Positions 22,740-36,112 of a stretch of 64,000 nt of DNA are shown in pieces; positions within the stretch are counted from its first letter, which is position 1; every line of letters begins with the position of its first letter. The position numbers were made by a program, and so were the translations under genes. The notes beneath the pieces are model-generated. The model was given only the letters and a program-made list of their open reading frames with translations. It was not told where the DNA came from and ran no database searches. Source of the stretch: Anticarsia gemmatalis. Lineage: Eukaryota; Arthropoda; Insecta; Lepidoptera; Erebidae. The stretch spans positions 3,906,001 through 3,970,000 of the forward strand of contig NC_134756.1 of the NCBI RefSeq assembly GCF_050436995.1, given 5' to 3'.

Positions 22740-22860
22740 TGCGAGTCGCAACTCGAAAGTCGGTAGACTTTCATTGTTACCAACTCGAACGAACTTACAA
22801 GTCGAACTATAGAGTCGGTAGTCGGTAGTCGAGAGTCGGTTTCACAACTCGTGTAGACTT
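22740..22860. repeat. local AGTCGGT-rich tandem and inverted repeats
   Basis: AGTCGGT occurs at 22759, three times in 22812-22840, and with a variant spacer AGTCGAG. GAAAGTC/GACTTTC (22755-22772) form a perfect 7-bp hairpin with loop GGTA. Several AACTCG words are interspersed. The tract has no coding frame. Confidence 0.6.
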
Positions 22861-23850
22861 AGTGATTTATGCATGTTTGAACTTTCAATGGGAGTATATT
22901 GCTTTTGTGATGTGTAAAAAGTAATGTTTGAAAGTTTAATGTGTTTGTTAAGTAGCTAAGTTGCTTTGAGTTACTTGGAATCGTTTGAGATAACTATTGA
23001 GGTTTGAAATAAGTTTGCAAGATGGTACTTTTAAGCAAGAATGACTACGACTTATAAAACATAGATTTAAGACATTTTGTAAGTGTTGTAAGTATGGTAG
23101 AGTCTTTGAGGAGAAGGGGTACAAATTATGACAAAAAGTGTAGGAGAATCAGAATCAATTAGTGTACTATACTATAGCAGTTATTCAGAGATAAACTGTT
23201 ATTTTGAAAATGCCATCTTTCTCTTTAAACTTTTTTCGTCGTCTTAACGTCTCGCCTATTTATAGAACGTTATAATTCTGATTTATACTATCATTAGAGA
23301 TTGGTCGTCGCGTATGAAAAACGCCGAAGGATACGACCTATTCTCAATCTGTCTATAAGAAAGCAAGTAAAAAAAAAAACCAGGACTAATAAATAAAGCC
23401 AAGTATTAGCCAGACTAATGAGACGGATACACATTATACACAATCGTACAATTGAAAGAGGGAACAGTGCATTGTATTGTATTGTGATAGTAATCATGGA
23501 ACGCCCTAAGCGCTCCGCTGTACTGCGGTCTAGTAATTTAGACGCAAGAAGGGGCGCAGAGACGTATACCACAATAGGCAGACAAATCAAAAAGAAAGCT
23601 ATGTTACAACGATATGTATGAAAGAAAAGTCCTTAGGGCTTACCGGCTTACTATATTTATCGAAAAGGTAAATACGTTGAAATAATGTCTGCTTCTTATC
23701 GCAATTCTATCTGTCATAAAATGTCAGTCGAACAATATAATTATCCGATACTGTCTACAAAGTGTCAAAATAAAATAGAAAAATAAACGAACACTTTCAA
23801 CATTTTGAGATATTTCGTTTTCACGAACTATATAGTACGCACTCTGTATT

Positions 23851-24019
23851 AGAGGGGCGATTTCCTACTACTATTGACTATCGTCAACCGATAGCAATAA
23901 AACAAAGTTGTATGAAAATCAATCAGCGCCTCTAGCTGAAACATTTGGAACTATTTTTGCAGTCGATTTTAAATGTCAAATTCTCGATAGTCGATTGTAC
24001 CGACTGTAATCGCGCTTCT
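23851..24019 (+). mobile_element. MITE family X, copy A
   Basis: The ends AGAGGGGCGATT (23851-23862) and the complement of 24008-24019 (AGAAGCGCGATT) are inverted repeats. A subterminal GACTATCG is inverted at both sides. The centre has ATCAGCGCCTCT followed by AACTATTTTTGCAGTCGATTTTAA, shared in order with copies at 30323-30488, 35060-35252 and 37050-37206. It has no coding capacity. Confidence 0.7.
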
Positions 24020-24904
24020 GAATTAAAGGATGATAAATGAATAAATTCTGATAGTCATTTGTTTTAAGTATTTGCTCCTGTGCGTAAATCACTGGTTTAA
24101 CACAATACATCATTGCGAAAATGCTTTATTTGTTTTACAGATACTACATATTAGTAATGAAATACTGAAAACACAATGTTTTATATTTGTTTTCAAATAA
24201 ATAATGTTGTATTTCAACGTACATTAACAGCATTGCTCTATTTGAACACGAATGAAATGTAAAAAACAGTTGTTTGTGCGAAGCTCCTTTTGTATGTCCA
24301 AGCAAAGTTGAAAAGTTCAACCGAAACGAAATACTTTAAATCAAAATTGCATTAATTCAACAAAAAGGATTATCTAATTGAATCGCAAACGAGTTTGGAA
24401 AGAATTCTTTCCTTTCGAATTAATATCCTTTAACGTAGGAGAGAACGGACAAAGTTGCGGACAAAGGCGTTCATATCACTCACATTTTATCTTTAATGGT
24501 GTAAATAGAGTTGCCATGGTGGAATCTTGAGCTGTGGGGAAAGTTTCAGTAATTATTTGGCGGTAAATAATAGAAAAACTGGGACAATTATTCCGTTTAG
24601 TTGAAAGGGTGTTACTTTCTGCAATGTCGGTAGGAATTAGGAATTGCAACTTTTGGTGAATGAAGTTTAAGTTTGAAATAGTCACATTAGACACAATTAA
24701 CTTAAATTAATGTTCTTGAAATTTTAAGAGAATCTTAGGTTCTTTGTCCGTTTCATTTAAGGATAATAGTTTGTAAACCAGATCAAATGTCGGAAATGAA
24801 AAAAAGAAATCCTTAACAGCCTAATTTTAGAAGCTACTCGAAAGCTATGTTTTATATGACTATTATTTTATTTCAGAATATTTCAGAATTATATATAACT
24901 TCAG
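24020..24904. other. gene-free AT-rich stretch
   Basis: A 72-codon minus frame at 24476-24694 has no recognised domain. Nothing else is seen. Confidence 0.45.
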
Positions 24905-24942
24905 AAGTATACCTACTCATATAAATATAAGTAGGTATACTT
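24905..24942. repeat. 13-bp perfect hairpin
   Basis: AAGTATACCTACT (24905-24917) pairs with AGTAGGTATACTT (24930-24942); the 12-base loop can pair further in part. It is too short for a canonical microRNA precursor. Confidence 0.7.
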
Positions 24943-26107
24943 ATAGAACTTATTAATTTTCAAGAAGAATCATAACAAGCATCATATCAATAACAAGCAA
25001 AATAAAGAGAGAGGCCACATAAAAGACGTATAACAAACATATAAGAAATTTTAAATTTTTTTGCTTCAAGTTTCCTTATAAACTTGAATTGTTATCATTC
25101 CTTGTTTATAACAGAAACCGCTCAACAATCCTAAAATGGCACAGATTAAATGTTTTAATGTTTCTTGAAAACTTTTGATTTGTTTTCTGTTTACACATAC
25201 ACATAAGCAGATGTTTCGAGGTTCGTACTTAAAGTGGTAATTTAAAGTTACGTTTGTGTTAAAACGTCTTAGAATATTAAACTTGTGTTTGGAGCATGGA
25301 TTATAATGTTATTGGAAACAATCCAAACTAAACGCACGTGAAAATTTTATACTGTTACGTAATTTTTTGGTATTTACCTACTTATAAACAATATTGTAAA
25401 TTAAAGTTAAGTTGCTTTGAAAGACTTACAAATTAGTAAAGTTAGACTCGAGTCTCGTCGAATTTATATAAAAATAACCTTAAAACCATTTAAACAATTT
25501 ATTTGCTCACTAATAAATATGGGTAAATACAGGTGGTTAATATTAAACATTAATTGTGGCCGCATATTCACCATTGCTGGCATGTGAGACATATATTACA
25601 TTATTATAATATAATTTAATTTATATCAGCATTATTAATCTTTATTATTTTTTTTACATCATTATCATATTATTATTTCTATATATTATCATTATCATTT
25701 ACAGTTTCGTAGCGTGCCCCTTTAATGTGTAGAAATAGGCTAGCTTACTACATTTGAAATAATTTTGTAAATGGCGAAACGTGTGTGTTTATCATACATC
25801 ACCTACATCTTCAGGTATAAAAAACCACAAAAAATACATGTTTCTTCTACAACATAAACAAAAACTTCAAAAACATTAACTACACATAGAACGCCTGTTA
25901 AAAAAACTCAAGCAATTAACCAAAATATCTAACAGATAAGGGATGCTGTGATAACACGCCTGTCGTCCTGGACCATCCATCTTTGTCTCTCACGCCTTAT
26001 CTCGAAGGACGGCCACTCTTTCACCTTTCTTTTTATTACCGCTGCTGATAACATTTTTCGGGGTATTTTTTTTTGTTTTTTTTTCTACTGAGTGACGTTT
26101 TATTTTT
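24943..26107. other. gene-free AT-rich stretch
   Basis: Contains an ATT/ATC-rich low-complexity tract at about 25595-25705. No gene. Confidence 0.5.
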
Positions 26108-26386
26108 TACTAGCTGACCCGCGCAACTTCGCTTGCGTCACCTAAGAGAATGTGTCAAAATTTTCCCCGTTTTTGTAACATTTTTCGTTGCTACTTCGCT
26201 CCTAATGACCATAGCGTGATGTTATATAGCCTAAAGCCTTCCTCGATAAATGGGCTATCTAACACCGAAAGAATTTTTCAAATCGGACCAGTAGTTCCTG
26301 AGATTAGCGCGTTCAAACAAACAAACAAACAAACAAACAAACAAACAAACAAACAAACTCTTCAGCTTTATAATATTAGTATAGAT
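26108..26386 (+). repeat. interspersed element with (CAAA)n, plus copy
   Basis: It starts ACTAGCTGACCCGCGCAACT and contains CCTTCCTCGATAAATGGGCT and AAATCGGACCAGTAGTTCCT. A (CAAA)n tract of about ten units follows at 26315-26357, and it closes with CTTTATAATATTAGTATAGA. An inverted copy is at 35823-36112. Open frames here (26150-26398 and 26255-26437) are by-products of the repeat. Confidence 0.8.
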
Positions 26387-29300
26387 ATAGTAGTGTAGTA
26401 AACAAAAAAAATGAAGAAAGTAATGTGACAGTTTCAAGTTATGTCAGGCTATGTAGAAATTAAATGTGATATTTAAAAAACAATGGCCTTTGAAAAGAGA
26501 TCTTGAATTTCTTGTCGTTTTGTCACATGAGTTTCTACGTTTCTGATACGAAAGTATTCAAAGTTACTAAAGAAATTCACACATTTTACGACTGCTTCTA
26601 AAACCTTCTGTACTTAGCGATAGAAAAAAATTGTTAAAAGAAAATGGTTTTCATAAAGGCTATAACATAAACATGTTATTATTACACATTAGTACCGTTT
26701 TCTTTTTTTCATATTAGCCACAAATACAACAAACTGTCTGTCTCTACAATTAAACAACTCTACCATACAACATAAAATCAGGACTCATAACTCCACGGTA
26801 TTACTTTCCCCATAAAGTACATATATCTAACTTAAATGTGGTATTTTGTCTGTTATCTCTACATCCGTATCCGCTCTTAATTACCTCCCATTACGAATCC
26901 GATAAAATAGCCCCATGGTTTGTTTTATTTAAATGCAAACATTTGCACGCAAATATTTGTCCAATGTCAAAATATATCGCTTCATTTAAATTGGGAAATA
27001 ATATTTGAATACGGTTTTAATTTTGTTTCAATTACCTATGATAAATAGGTAAAACGTAACAATATGATACCTCAAACAAATACTGACGTCAAACATGGAA
27101 GAGGAAACTTCGGTTATACAAAATGATATTAGTCAGAAAATACCACTACGGTAAATTTAACTATCGTAATTTAAGTCAAAATCGATAAACTCTTAACTAT
27201 TACCTTATCTATAAACCTTTTTAACCATACACCTTTCTTTTGACGAATCATTTTCCAGTTCAGTATTACAGTTGACAACTATTTGAAAGTCACTATGCTG
27301 TACGTTGTTTTCTCCCTTAGATCATAGTGATAAACACGTTACGTCAAAGCAGCAATGTACTGAATATCGACTATCAATTTGACACACACTAGGATCAACA
27401 GAGATACGTGATAAGCCCGTAGAACACTAAAAGAGCTGTCTTTTAGTGATCCAACAGGATTGTGTGCTGACACATTATGTTAGAACCGAAAGTGTATTGT
27501 GATATATCCAGATTAAAGGTTGTAATATATGTTTGTCATGTAGTTAGGTACTAAAGACATAGGAAAATACACCTTCCTACTTTAACAAAGCAAAAAGACA
27601 AACAAACACATTTCTCAAATCCCATTATTAATATTGAAATGAAAAAAACTCGTAAAATTCGCACAAACAAGAGCGGTGGAAGTTTAAAACGTATAAAAAC
27701 AAAAGCCGACCGACCAAGTTGGATGCAGACGTATAGTCGAAGTTGGTCCAACTTGCTGGAATGATAAACAAAGGCAAAAAACCTGTATGTAAAGCAGTTT
27801 GTGGTGCAATACCAGCTGCCTTGGGAACACTTCAAAACTACGGCTAGGAAGGTCTATCTATCATCGAGAGGGTAAATTAAAACATTTAGGTACTACAAAA
27901 GACTTATGAAGCAGATTATTTTGCCCTGTGGAGCTGCTAGAATGCTTTCTTAATCAGGCAAGTGCAGTAGCAAAAGTGTAGGTATCATATGCGCACGTAG
28001 TTGCTTCTCTTCTAGATTTCTGACTAAATATCTAGTCAAATCAAAGCATTCAAAATACAATGTATTGCCTGCAAATGATTTGTAGTTTCAATGAATTATG
28101 ACAATCAGTGTTGATTACAGTTGACTTACAACATATTTACTAGTTTTCAGCAAAATCTCATCTATAATTTGCACTCGAGACCGCAATTATGATCTAGAAA
28201 GCAGTACAGATTGGCTGTAAGTTACTCCTAACAAGCTCATGAAAGGCGAAATCCTGTGAGAAAGTTCTAACCAATAAATCACCAAAAATAAAGTTTGTAT
28301 GATGAACATAGCTAAAATATCCACTAACATTACCACCTCACGTCCACAAGCGGGCAATAGTTGAGTCTATAAATCAGAAAAACTACCATTCAGCCTCGAA
28401 TGTATGAAGTTTCACCGCTGAACAAAACAACAAAACTAATAATTGTTGGTATTCTCCCACCAGTTCCCGTCACGGTAAATAATGTTCCAACTATACGGAG
28501 AAAAGATTTACTACCAACAGGCTCTTTTACTTTCACGAGGACTTACTATGAAACTACTTAAGGAAATTCGAAAAATACACAGCCATTTTAGCAAATAAAA
28601 AACTGCAGCATTCGTTGCAACAATTCAACGCAGATGGAAAGAACAAACAAGCCTTCCGTTCGTAATAAACGTAACTTCATTTCGCTATACAAAAATGAAT
28701 TCATAAAATGTCCAAATGCAATAAACAGAACAACAAAGTGAAACAGGAACTTCGGAAACTGAAACGTACCATTTCAGCTTTGACAGCGAACAAAGGAATT
28801 TCATGAGAACCACTCAAACAACACAATGCCAACTATTTTCACTGTTAGACACATTCCCGGCTGAAGGAACGCTCGAACACACCCCAAATGAAGTAAACAT
28901 AAAATGATGTTTCGTACGCAAATCCGACTGACTCAATTACACTTCCCCCCATTAATTCAAAGGTCTTCAAATTTTACAACCGTCCTTAACAATTTCGTTT
29001 TATTAAAATACACAAGCATTATATGGTTCCCGTCGAATAGCGAAATAAAATTTTAATTCTATCCGTTTTACATTCGGAAACAGAGATTTTTACGATTTTT
29101 CATTAAATGGACTATTTTTATCGACTCGCCAATCAACGGTTGAGCAGTTCAGCCTGAAATAAACGGAACAGGAGAGTTTATGAGTCGTATTTTTTGCAAG
29201 TAAGCCTTGTCCCATCTGATAGTTGAAAAATTTAATTAAAACCTGGTTCTAGATAACGCAACGAATCTGAGATTCGGAGTAAAAATATTATGGGCGGCTT

Positions 29301-30322
29301 TAAAAAGCATTTCAAATTAAGTTTTCCGGGCGTGCGCTTATCTGTTTTTTGCTGGATTTACTTCCTCTTCTATGGACACCGCTGAAACTGTTTTTAATCT
29401 GGGGTCCTTTTATTTAAAATCTTTGGGTCAGAGTAATTACTTGTTTGCAGTTTTATATCTACGAGATTTACGGCCATTCTAATGACGGCGAGGACCCTTT
29501 GGTTCGCTAGATCTTTGTGATATAATATTATGTAGAACGCTATTATTTCGTTGCCGGTAACAAAGGGAAGTACGAGTTGAAACGTCTGAAGTTTATTCAC
29601 AATTGTGAAGACAATAAAGTCTTTATTGTAAAAGACATGGAAATGTACATTCGGAATAGACTCGTAAACAATTAAAGTTCTCAACAGGACGGATTGTTTT
29701 GTCATTAATTTGAATTCACTAAAGCGAGTAATTTAAACACCGTGAGATAATAATGCTACCGTGAATATTATGAGACTGAGTTTTGGAAACAACTGAACTT
29801 AGTATTTAGTGTTTTCAGAGAAATGTTTGCGTTTAAATAATGTTTGTATAAAGTGTGTCTGCTTTCACGAGAATTTCTCAAATCACTTAATTTTGCTGGG
29901 GCTTTATTATTCTGTAGCAGTCTTTTGTTATTCTAGTGTTATTAAAACCCCCAAACGTTTAAAATAAATGAAATTGAATCAAAACATTTTGCTAACAATT
30001 AATAGACTAAAGGATTTTGCAATAGTCCATTTTCCTTACTACAAATTCGTTTTACCTTTTAAAAGAATTATATTTTTACGATTTTACTTCTCAAGTAACA
30101 TTACAAAGAAACTTGTAACCAGACATTTCACAGATCTCTATAAATTCTAATAAATCAAGTGAACCACGGACTTCAATAAGATATATTGCCGCCGAAAATT
30201 CTGCAATACATCAAGACAAACCAGATGCCCTTCAATGAGAGCCATCACTCTATACCGAGCAGGCATTGATGCCCCATGAACGGGAAACGTCAATTAAAAT
30301 ATTCACTGTGGCACGGATCACC
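26387..30322. other. gene-free stretch
   Basis: The largest frame is 29394-29705 on the minus strand (103 codons, ATG start); it has no known domain and no splice or promoter support, so it is not called. A 10-bp perfect hairpin (CACTAAAAGA/TCTTTTAGTG, loop GCTG) lies at 27425-27448. Nothing else is seen. Confidence 0.45.
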
Positions 30323-30488
30323 AGAAGCGCGATTGTCTAAAGTCGGTACTATGAAAGATCGAAAGTATGACAGTTAAAATGCGCTGCAAAATAGTTCCTA
30401 CGGCGCTCACTAGAGGCGCTGATATTTTTTTCATAAAAAAAATTACCTATAGCTAGCTATCGTTAGTCGACAGTAGTAAGAAATGGAA
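30323..30488 (-). mobile_element. MITE family X, copy B
   Basis: It starts AGAAGCGCGATT (30323-30334), the end seen on copy A, and reads in the opposite direction. AGAGGCGCTGAT and AAAATAGTTCCTACGGCGC are the complements of the shared centre. The far end carries GTCGACAGTAGTAAGAAAT, inverted relative to copy A. Confidence 0.7.
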
Positions 30489-33400
30489 CTGACAGAGATG
30501 TGTCACGACAATATTGAATATCAAATTTAAATTTAAATTAATTATATTCCGAAATACAATCATTTTTGAACTACTTTCAGGTTTACCTACTGAACACTCG
30601 CATACTTAATTTTTTTAAGGAACTATTTTACGTAAAAAAATATTAAAATACATAGTACTATCTTTCATATCTACATACAAACGATACGAGAAATACATGA
30701 ACAGTTTGTCAAACATTCTCTCCAATACTACAAAACAGACTCCAGAAACCAGTGATCACGGCCAATTATTCCAAATTCCAGAACATTCCACGATAGGCGC
30801 GAGCAACGACAGCCGTGAATTCAAGTGCAAATCCCTCAAAAGCCAAGTTGGCTTGCATTAATCACAGTGAGTAGACGATAACCGCAAGGCGTGCAGAAAT
30901 TGCCGCACTTAAAATAATTTAAGTCCTACCCACAAAACTTGGGCTATAAAGTACCGAGGACAAAGTCTCGGGAACATTTTTCATTATACCGGTTGAATTT
31001 TCTCGCCAATTTTCGCTGTAAACAATTATAAGATGTGTCCGGTTGTACTAATTACTTTCTTGCTCCTTTTGTTTCCAGTTTTTAGTTATTGTCTTCTATT
31101 TTTGTTGGTGCAGTGTTGATAAAAACTTTTAAGGCTATGGTAATTCTTGTTAACTAGTACGAAACCTTTTTTGTACATTAAGAAGTTTAATCATCACCTA
31201 ATTAGATTTAAGTCTAATGTATGTTAAGATTAGAAAAAAAAAACATTTTACGACCGACCGAGATTTGAGAAACAAACAAATGAGCAATTATAATAAAAAA
31301 GTAATTTTTAGCAGATCTTACAAACATTAAAGAAAAGTAATAACCACGACCGTGGATAACAAAAAAATATTACATTCTCATTCTCGCACAAACCAATGCA
31401 CTCGTTTACATTAAAACCAAACAAAATTCCCGACAAACAAAGACGTACAATTATCCCTCAATTAGATCTCGCAACGGAAAAGAAGGATCACAAAACGAAC
31501 AATGAAACTCACATTTATTAGAAAACATTAAAAACAAACGGAGTGTTTGAGAAAGTAGGAAGGAAACTCCAGACAAAGGTAGGAAATGAAGGTTTAAAAT
31601 GAAAACAAAAAGATCCCTCGCACTGAGTAACTGTAGTGGAAAGATTTTCATCCCGTCTCTACTTAGGGGAGAATTAAAACAATCTAGGTATTTGTATTAC
31701 TTACGGAGAAAACATCCCGTTGCACCCATCTGAAACAAGATAAATAGGAATATTATTTAAAGTGTATATACACAAGGATTGAATGTACATTTTAATACGG
31801 TTGTTTGCATTATGGCATGCTTTATTCCATCTTCTATTTCTACTAGCTAGAGATTTTATTTGCCCTGACTAGTGTTCTTTTTAAGCTAACAAAAAATGCT
31901 TTAATATGTTTAAGCGTTCAGAGATTTGATGTTCCATATGCACTTAAAAACAAAATACACACAATTGACCGGTAAACGCTTGCAACTTAGTTAAAATAGT
32001 TCCATCCAACGTCAACAATGTTAATAACCTGAACTCAATCGTTTCATAAAAGCAGCCATTCGAACAATTCTCATTTCAGAATCAGCATGTAAATTAATAT
32101 AAACGGAACAATATCGGAATTAGAACAATTTTACATAACGAAGCACGGCGTGGAGTCGACGAATTATACAAATGAATACAATTTGGTCGAAAACGGACGA
32201 CTCAATCTGTTACAATTATTTGCATGGAAATTAGACAAGTTTATCATATTGTCGGTTGTTAATAACGACCTCTTGTGATAGACTTTACACTGTTTAATTG
32301 CTTCGTATTGAACGATTTGATGTTATGAAGCACTTTTAAAGAAGACCAAGAAAAATAATATTTTTTTGTTGGTTAAAATTGACAAGAAAAAAACTACATA
32401 GTGAGCCAAATGTATGAAACCAGTTGCACCCAAAAAGTGAAATTGTATCACTATTGATTGACCTTTTTAATGAGTATCATCATTGCATTAACTAGTCATA
32501 TTTTCGAATTCAAGAAAAAAAAATATTCAATGTATATTTTGTTTCCTTTTTGTTTGTAGCTAGTCGTTTCAGTAGATACTAAACGCAATGTACAGTTAAA
32601 CGAAACCCTTATACACAGCTAAAGACACAAATGAAGCTTTTGAGATTCATAAACCACACGAAAATTTGTTTGAGCTGGCAAATAGACACAACAGACGGTA
32701 ACGGTAACACAGCTTTGTGTTTACAACTCATTCTTCATCTAACACAGTATGAAGTCAAGGTTTATTTCTACTAAGACTCATCACACATGCCTACAAATCT
32801 CTTCAACGTGGTAATTTCTCAAATCTCAGACAATTGGAGAAATCCTTCAAGCAGTGGCACCAAATTTCAGCCTAAACCAGGCTTTGGCGAGCGTTCGCGA
32901 AGTGTCATTAGTTAAAATTACTGAACTCCTGATATCGCTCCCTGGGAAGCTGTTGACAAAGTTTACGAAAGGGCCCAGGATTACCCTTTTGCTTGTGGTC
33001 TAAGTTGAAAGATGTAGCGGTGGATTACGCCTCCTAACTAATTGCAAATTAATTAAGTTACAAAAACGTGTTGTCATGGTACCAGGACCATTTTTATCTA
33101 TTTTCAATAGAAAATGTTTGCTCTTGTGGTTACTATTTTCTCATAATCATAATTTTTTGTATTTTTAGTTTTATAAACTTTGATCCTACACAATATTTTG
33201 TTCTTTTCCGTTTGCCACGAATAAATTTTATAAAATGTTCAAATCCGTGTAGCCAAAGATACTAACATTTAGAGAAGTCACTCTTGCAATAATCGCGTTC
33301 TCAACTACCGAATCGCTACCTCTCCTATCTTATACCACGGAATTATTCATAGCAAGAGCCCGTTGCTTCCCTTCATACACAAGTACAATATTTTAATTAT

Positions 33401-33805
33401 TCTAGACTACACGGCTAAAGTTGTGCTGTTACAGTAATTATTAAGTTCTGGCCTCGGTCTGCAAGTATTTATGATATATTTATTTGTGCTAAGGGATCCA
33501 TGGGCACGTACACGCAGTCATTTTGAACAAGGGACATAAAAGTGTTAAATTTTGGAAGAGTTTTATTTGAGGCCTGACTAACTACGAAGAAGATACCATC
33601 GCTTGTTTAGTAGATTCAAGGCCTGTAGCGTGATTCTGAATGAAGATGGTACTATCAAGTAATAAGTGTTGACATTTAAGTTTCACTGTAAAAATAGTAT
33701 TAGCAACACCTGCAAGAGGCACTGACCAGATTTTTATACGAAATTTCTCGTTAGCTAGCCCGTTTTAGATAGTTTATATAGTCATAGAGATTCGTACTAC
33801 TGATT
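30489..33805. other. gene-free AT-rich stretch
   Basis: No supported gene. Frames at 31451-31651 and 33068-33265 lack domains; the second starts at TTG. Confidence 0.5.
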
Positions 33806-33868
33806 CCTCTCTCATTCCAGGTGATTCCTTTCTCATTCTTCAGCAGTGGGAGAGTAATGGGTTAAATC
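33806..33868 (+). repeat. SINE 3' tail fragment (family 1)
   Basis: CCTCTCTCATTCCAGG, then CAGCAGTGGGAGAGTAATGG and GTTAAATC reproduce the end of the family 1 SINE in the sense direction. A short direct repeat (GATTCCT/GATTCCTTTCTCATTC) suggests a small internal duplication. Confidence 0.55.
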
Positions 33869-35059
33869 TACTACTAACAACATAAATGGATCATCTTTTC
33901 AAAAGTTATCTAGTCAGGCAGAAACACTTCATTCAAGTTTAATATAACGGAATGGCATAATCCTTACGCAAAACTTATTTTTTTGCAAATCCTTTACAAT
34001 GGAATATTCTAGTTAAAAAGAATATACTTAACTCCAGCCTTGAACTCTACATGTGGTCGCAAGAATCCAAGTTCATGACCCTATTAATCAAACAATTGAT
34101 CAATCTATAGACATTCATAGACGCATATCAATTGCAAATATTATAACTAATTGGAGATGAGAATCTACTAAGCAATAGACATGATAAATATAAAAGAAAA
34201 CGCGTCTGATGTAAGAAAATTATATCCTTGAATTCAAGGTTATAATGTTACGAAAACGACACCTCGTTTTCCCTGTTTTGTAGGATAAAGACTAAACACA
34301 AGCACGCATCGGCAATGAAAAGGATCCTTCGGCAAGCACACACTGTTTAAAATTATGCCTTGGTACGCTTGAGGACTCCTCACCACCCCTAAGGGCGTTG
34401 CAGCTTGCAAAGCCGCAAGATAGTTCATCTTGCCGATATCGCTGATGGGCACTTAGCTTTACTAAGAAACCCTAGTCCAAATGTTTATATTTTATTCGTA
34501 TTAAATGACAGTACTTATAAGGCAAACCTTCTATTAAATATTGTCAAATGCATTTAATCTCTGCAATAATAGAGATCACAACCATAATATAATGTAGATC
34601 GCTCATCAAACTCATATCGCGAAACTTATTTAGGGGCAAATATCGAGGGCTGTAAAAACTAAAGGGTCCGTACATAAGTCCCGGCTTCACGTTTACGAGT
34701 TGGGGACACAATTTAAATTGTATATTAGATCGTGTATCGTTAAGACCACTGTCCACTTGTATACGATGAAGTAAAGACAAGACATGGATGTTGAGCTCTT
34801 AAGTAAAACTACAGTAAATATGTACTGCGACTGTGTAGAAGCGCTATTTAGTTGTAATAAGATGGTTGCTTAGCAATCGGAAAAATTCGACTTTTGTCGT
34901 GTGTAAAGTGTGTTATTGGCGGCATAAAGCGAGAATCGCCACTAAGCAAAATTTAATAAATAACTAATAACTTTTGTATGGAAAGCCGATCTGAATCTCT
35001 AGCGCATTTCACAAGAAACTTTAAATGCTATAAACCCTCACTATTCGATTGTACTTCGA
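33869..35059. other. gene-free stretch with one coding-like patch
   Basis: A minus-strand frame at 34240-34452 reads with even codon usage and somewhat higher GC at 34370-34450, but starts with GTG and has no recognised domain. It may be a piece of a repeat. No gene is called. Confidence 0.35.
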
Positions 35060-35252
35060 TACAGAAAAAAAACGCTACAAAAAATCGTTAATCTGTACTA
35101 TTAACTACCGGGAACCAAAAAGTTATCAACAAATTTTCTGGTCTAAAAATCTAATCAGCGCCTCTACCAGACTCCGTAAGAACTATTTTGTCAGTACATT
35201 TTAAATGTCACACTCTCGATACTGGACATACCGACTGTAGAGAATGGCGCTA
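35060..35252 (+). mobile_element. MITE family X, copy C
   Basis: The centre ATCAGCGCCTCTACC, AACTATTTTGTCAGTACATT and TTAAATGTCACACTCTCGAT align with copies A and D, and ACCGACTGTAGAGAATGGCGC is the right end. The left end is less well preserved, with an A-rich insertion before ATCGTTAATC. Opposite open frames across it (35188-35460) are by-products. Confidence 0.6.
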
Positions 35253-35822
35253 CGGTACCATTAAGCGACTTTCGCTCAAGTGTAAAAACAACTTTATATT
35301 CCAACGAAAGGGATCCGCGAAAAATAAAAAACTTTATATAGGGATCGGATTGCATGGCGGAAATTGTGTGAATATCGACAGAGTCGCGTAAATATGGTAT
35401 ATTTTGTATCGACCACAATGTCCCTAAGTTGTTCACAGTTTGACCTTTTGTTCGGGACAATGTAAGCGCTTTACTTTTGTTTTTTCATACAAGTTGCTTT
35501 AATATTTGTTTCGTTTTCAGTTTGTGGCTTGTGTTTATTTTTGTATAACCAATTTTGACAATACATAAGGCTATAATATCGGAGGAGCGGAATAAGTATC
35601 GATTAGCTTATTCTGTGGAATTTTAAGTTTAGATCATACGTTTGCTTTATTAATACTATGTGTCACTTTCAAGTGATGAAACCGATTCAAAATCTACAAC
35701 ATTACTTTTTAAAGATATGTTTCATGAATTCGATGTTGTACTAAATTCTCAGTTAAAATACTTTTAGGTGAATGAATACATCTAATCTAGTAATGAACTG
35801 TCTTTATAATAATCACATTTAA

Positions 35823-36112
35823 ATCTATACTAATCTATACTTTATAATATTATAAAGCTGAAGAGTTTGTTTGTTTGTTTGATTGTTTGTTTGTTTGTTT
35901 GTTTGAACGCGCTAATCTCAGATACTACTGGTCCGATTTAAAAAAATCTTTCAGTGTTAGATAGCCCATTTATCGAGGAAGGTTATAGGCTATATATCAT
36001 TACGCTACGACCAATAGGAGCAGAGTACCAGTAAAAAAAAAATAAAAAACGGGGAAAATTATGACTCATTCTCTCTTATGTGACGCAAGCGAAGTTGCGC
36101 GGGTCAGCTAGT
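35823..36112 (-). repeat. interspersed element with (CAAA)n, minus copy
   Basis: This is the reverse of the element at 26108-26386. It begins ATCTATACTAATCTATAC, has (TTTG)n at 35866-35904, ATAGCCCATTTATCGAGGAA and TGACGCAAGCGAAGTTGCGC, and ends GGGTCAGCTAGT. The two copies differ in the length of the tetranucleotide tract. Confidence 0.8.

Noticed and set aside
24905..24942. MicroRNA precursor
   Set aside because: Stem of 13 pairs and total of 38 bases are too short for a precursor.
26150..26437. Frames on both strands with QTNKQTNK or FVCLFVCL repeats
   Set aside because: Translation of the (CAAA)n microsatellite inside the interspersed element.
29394..29705. 103-codon minus-strand frame with ATG start
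   Set aside because: No recognised domain, no TATA or splice context; AT-rich hydrophobic reading fits a chance frame. RNA evidence would reverse this.
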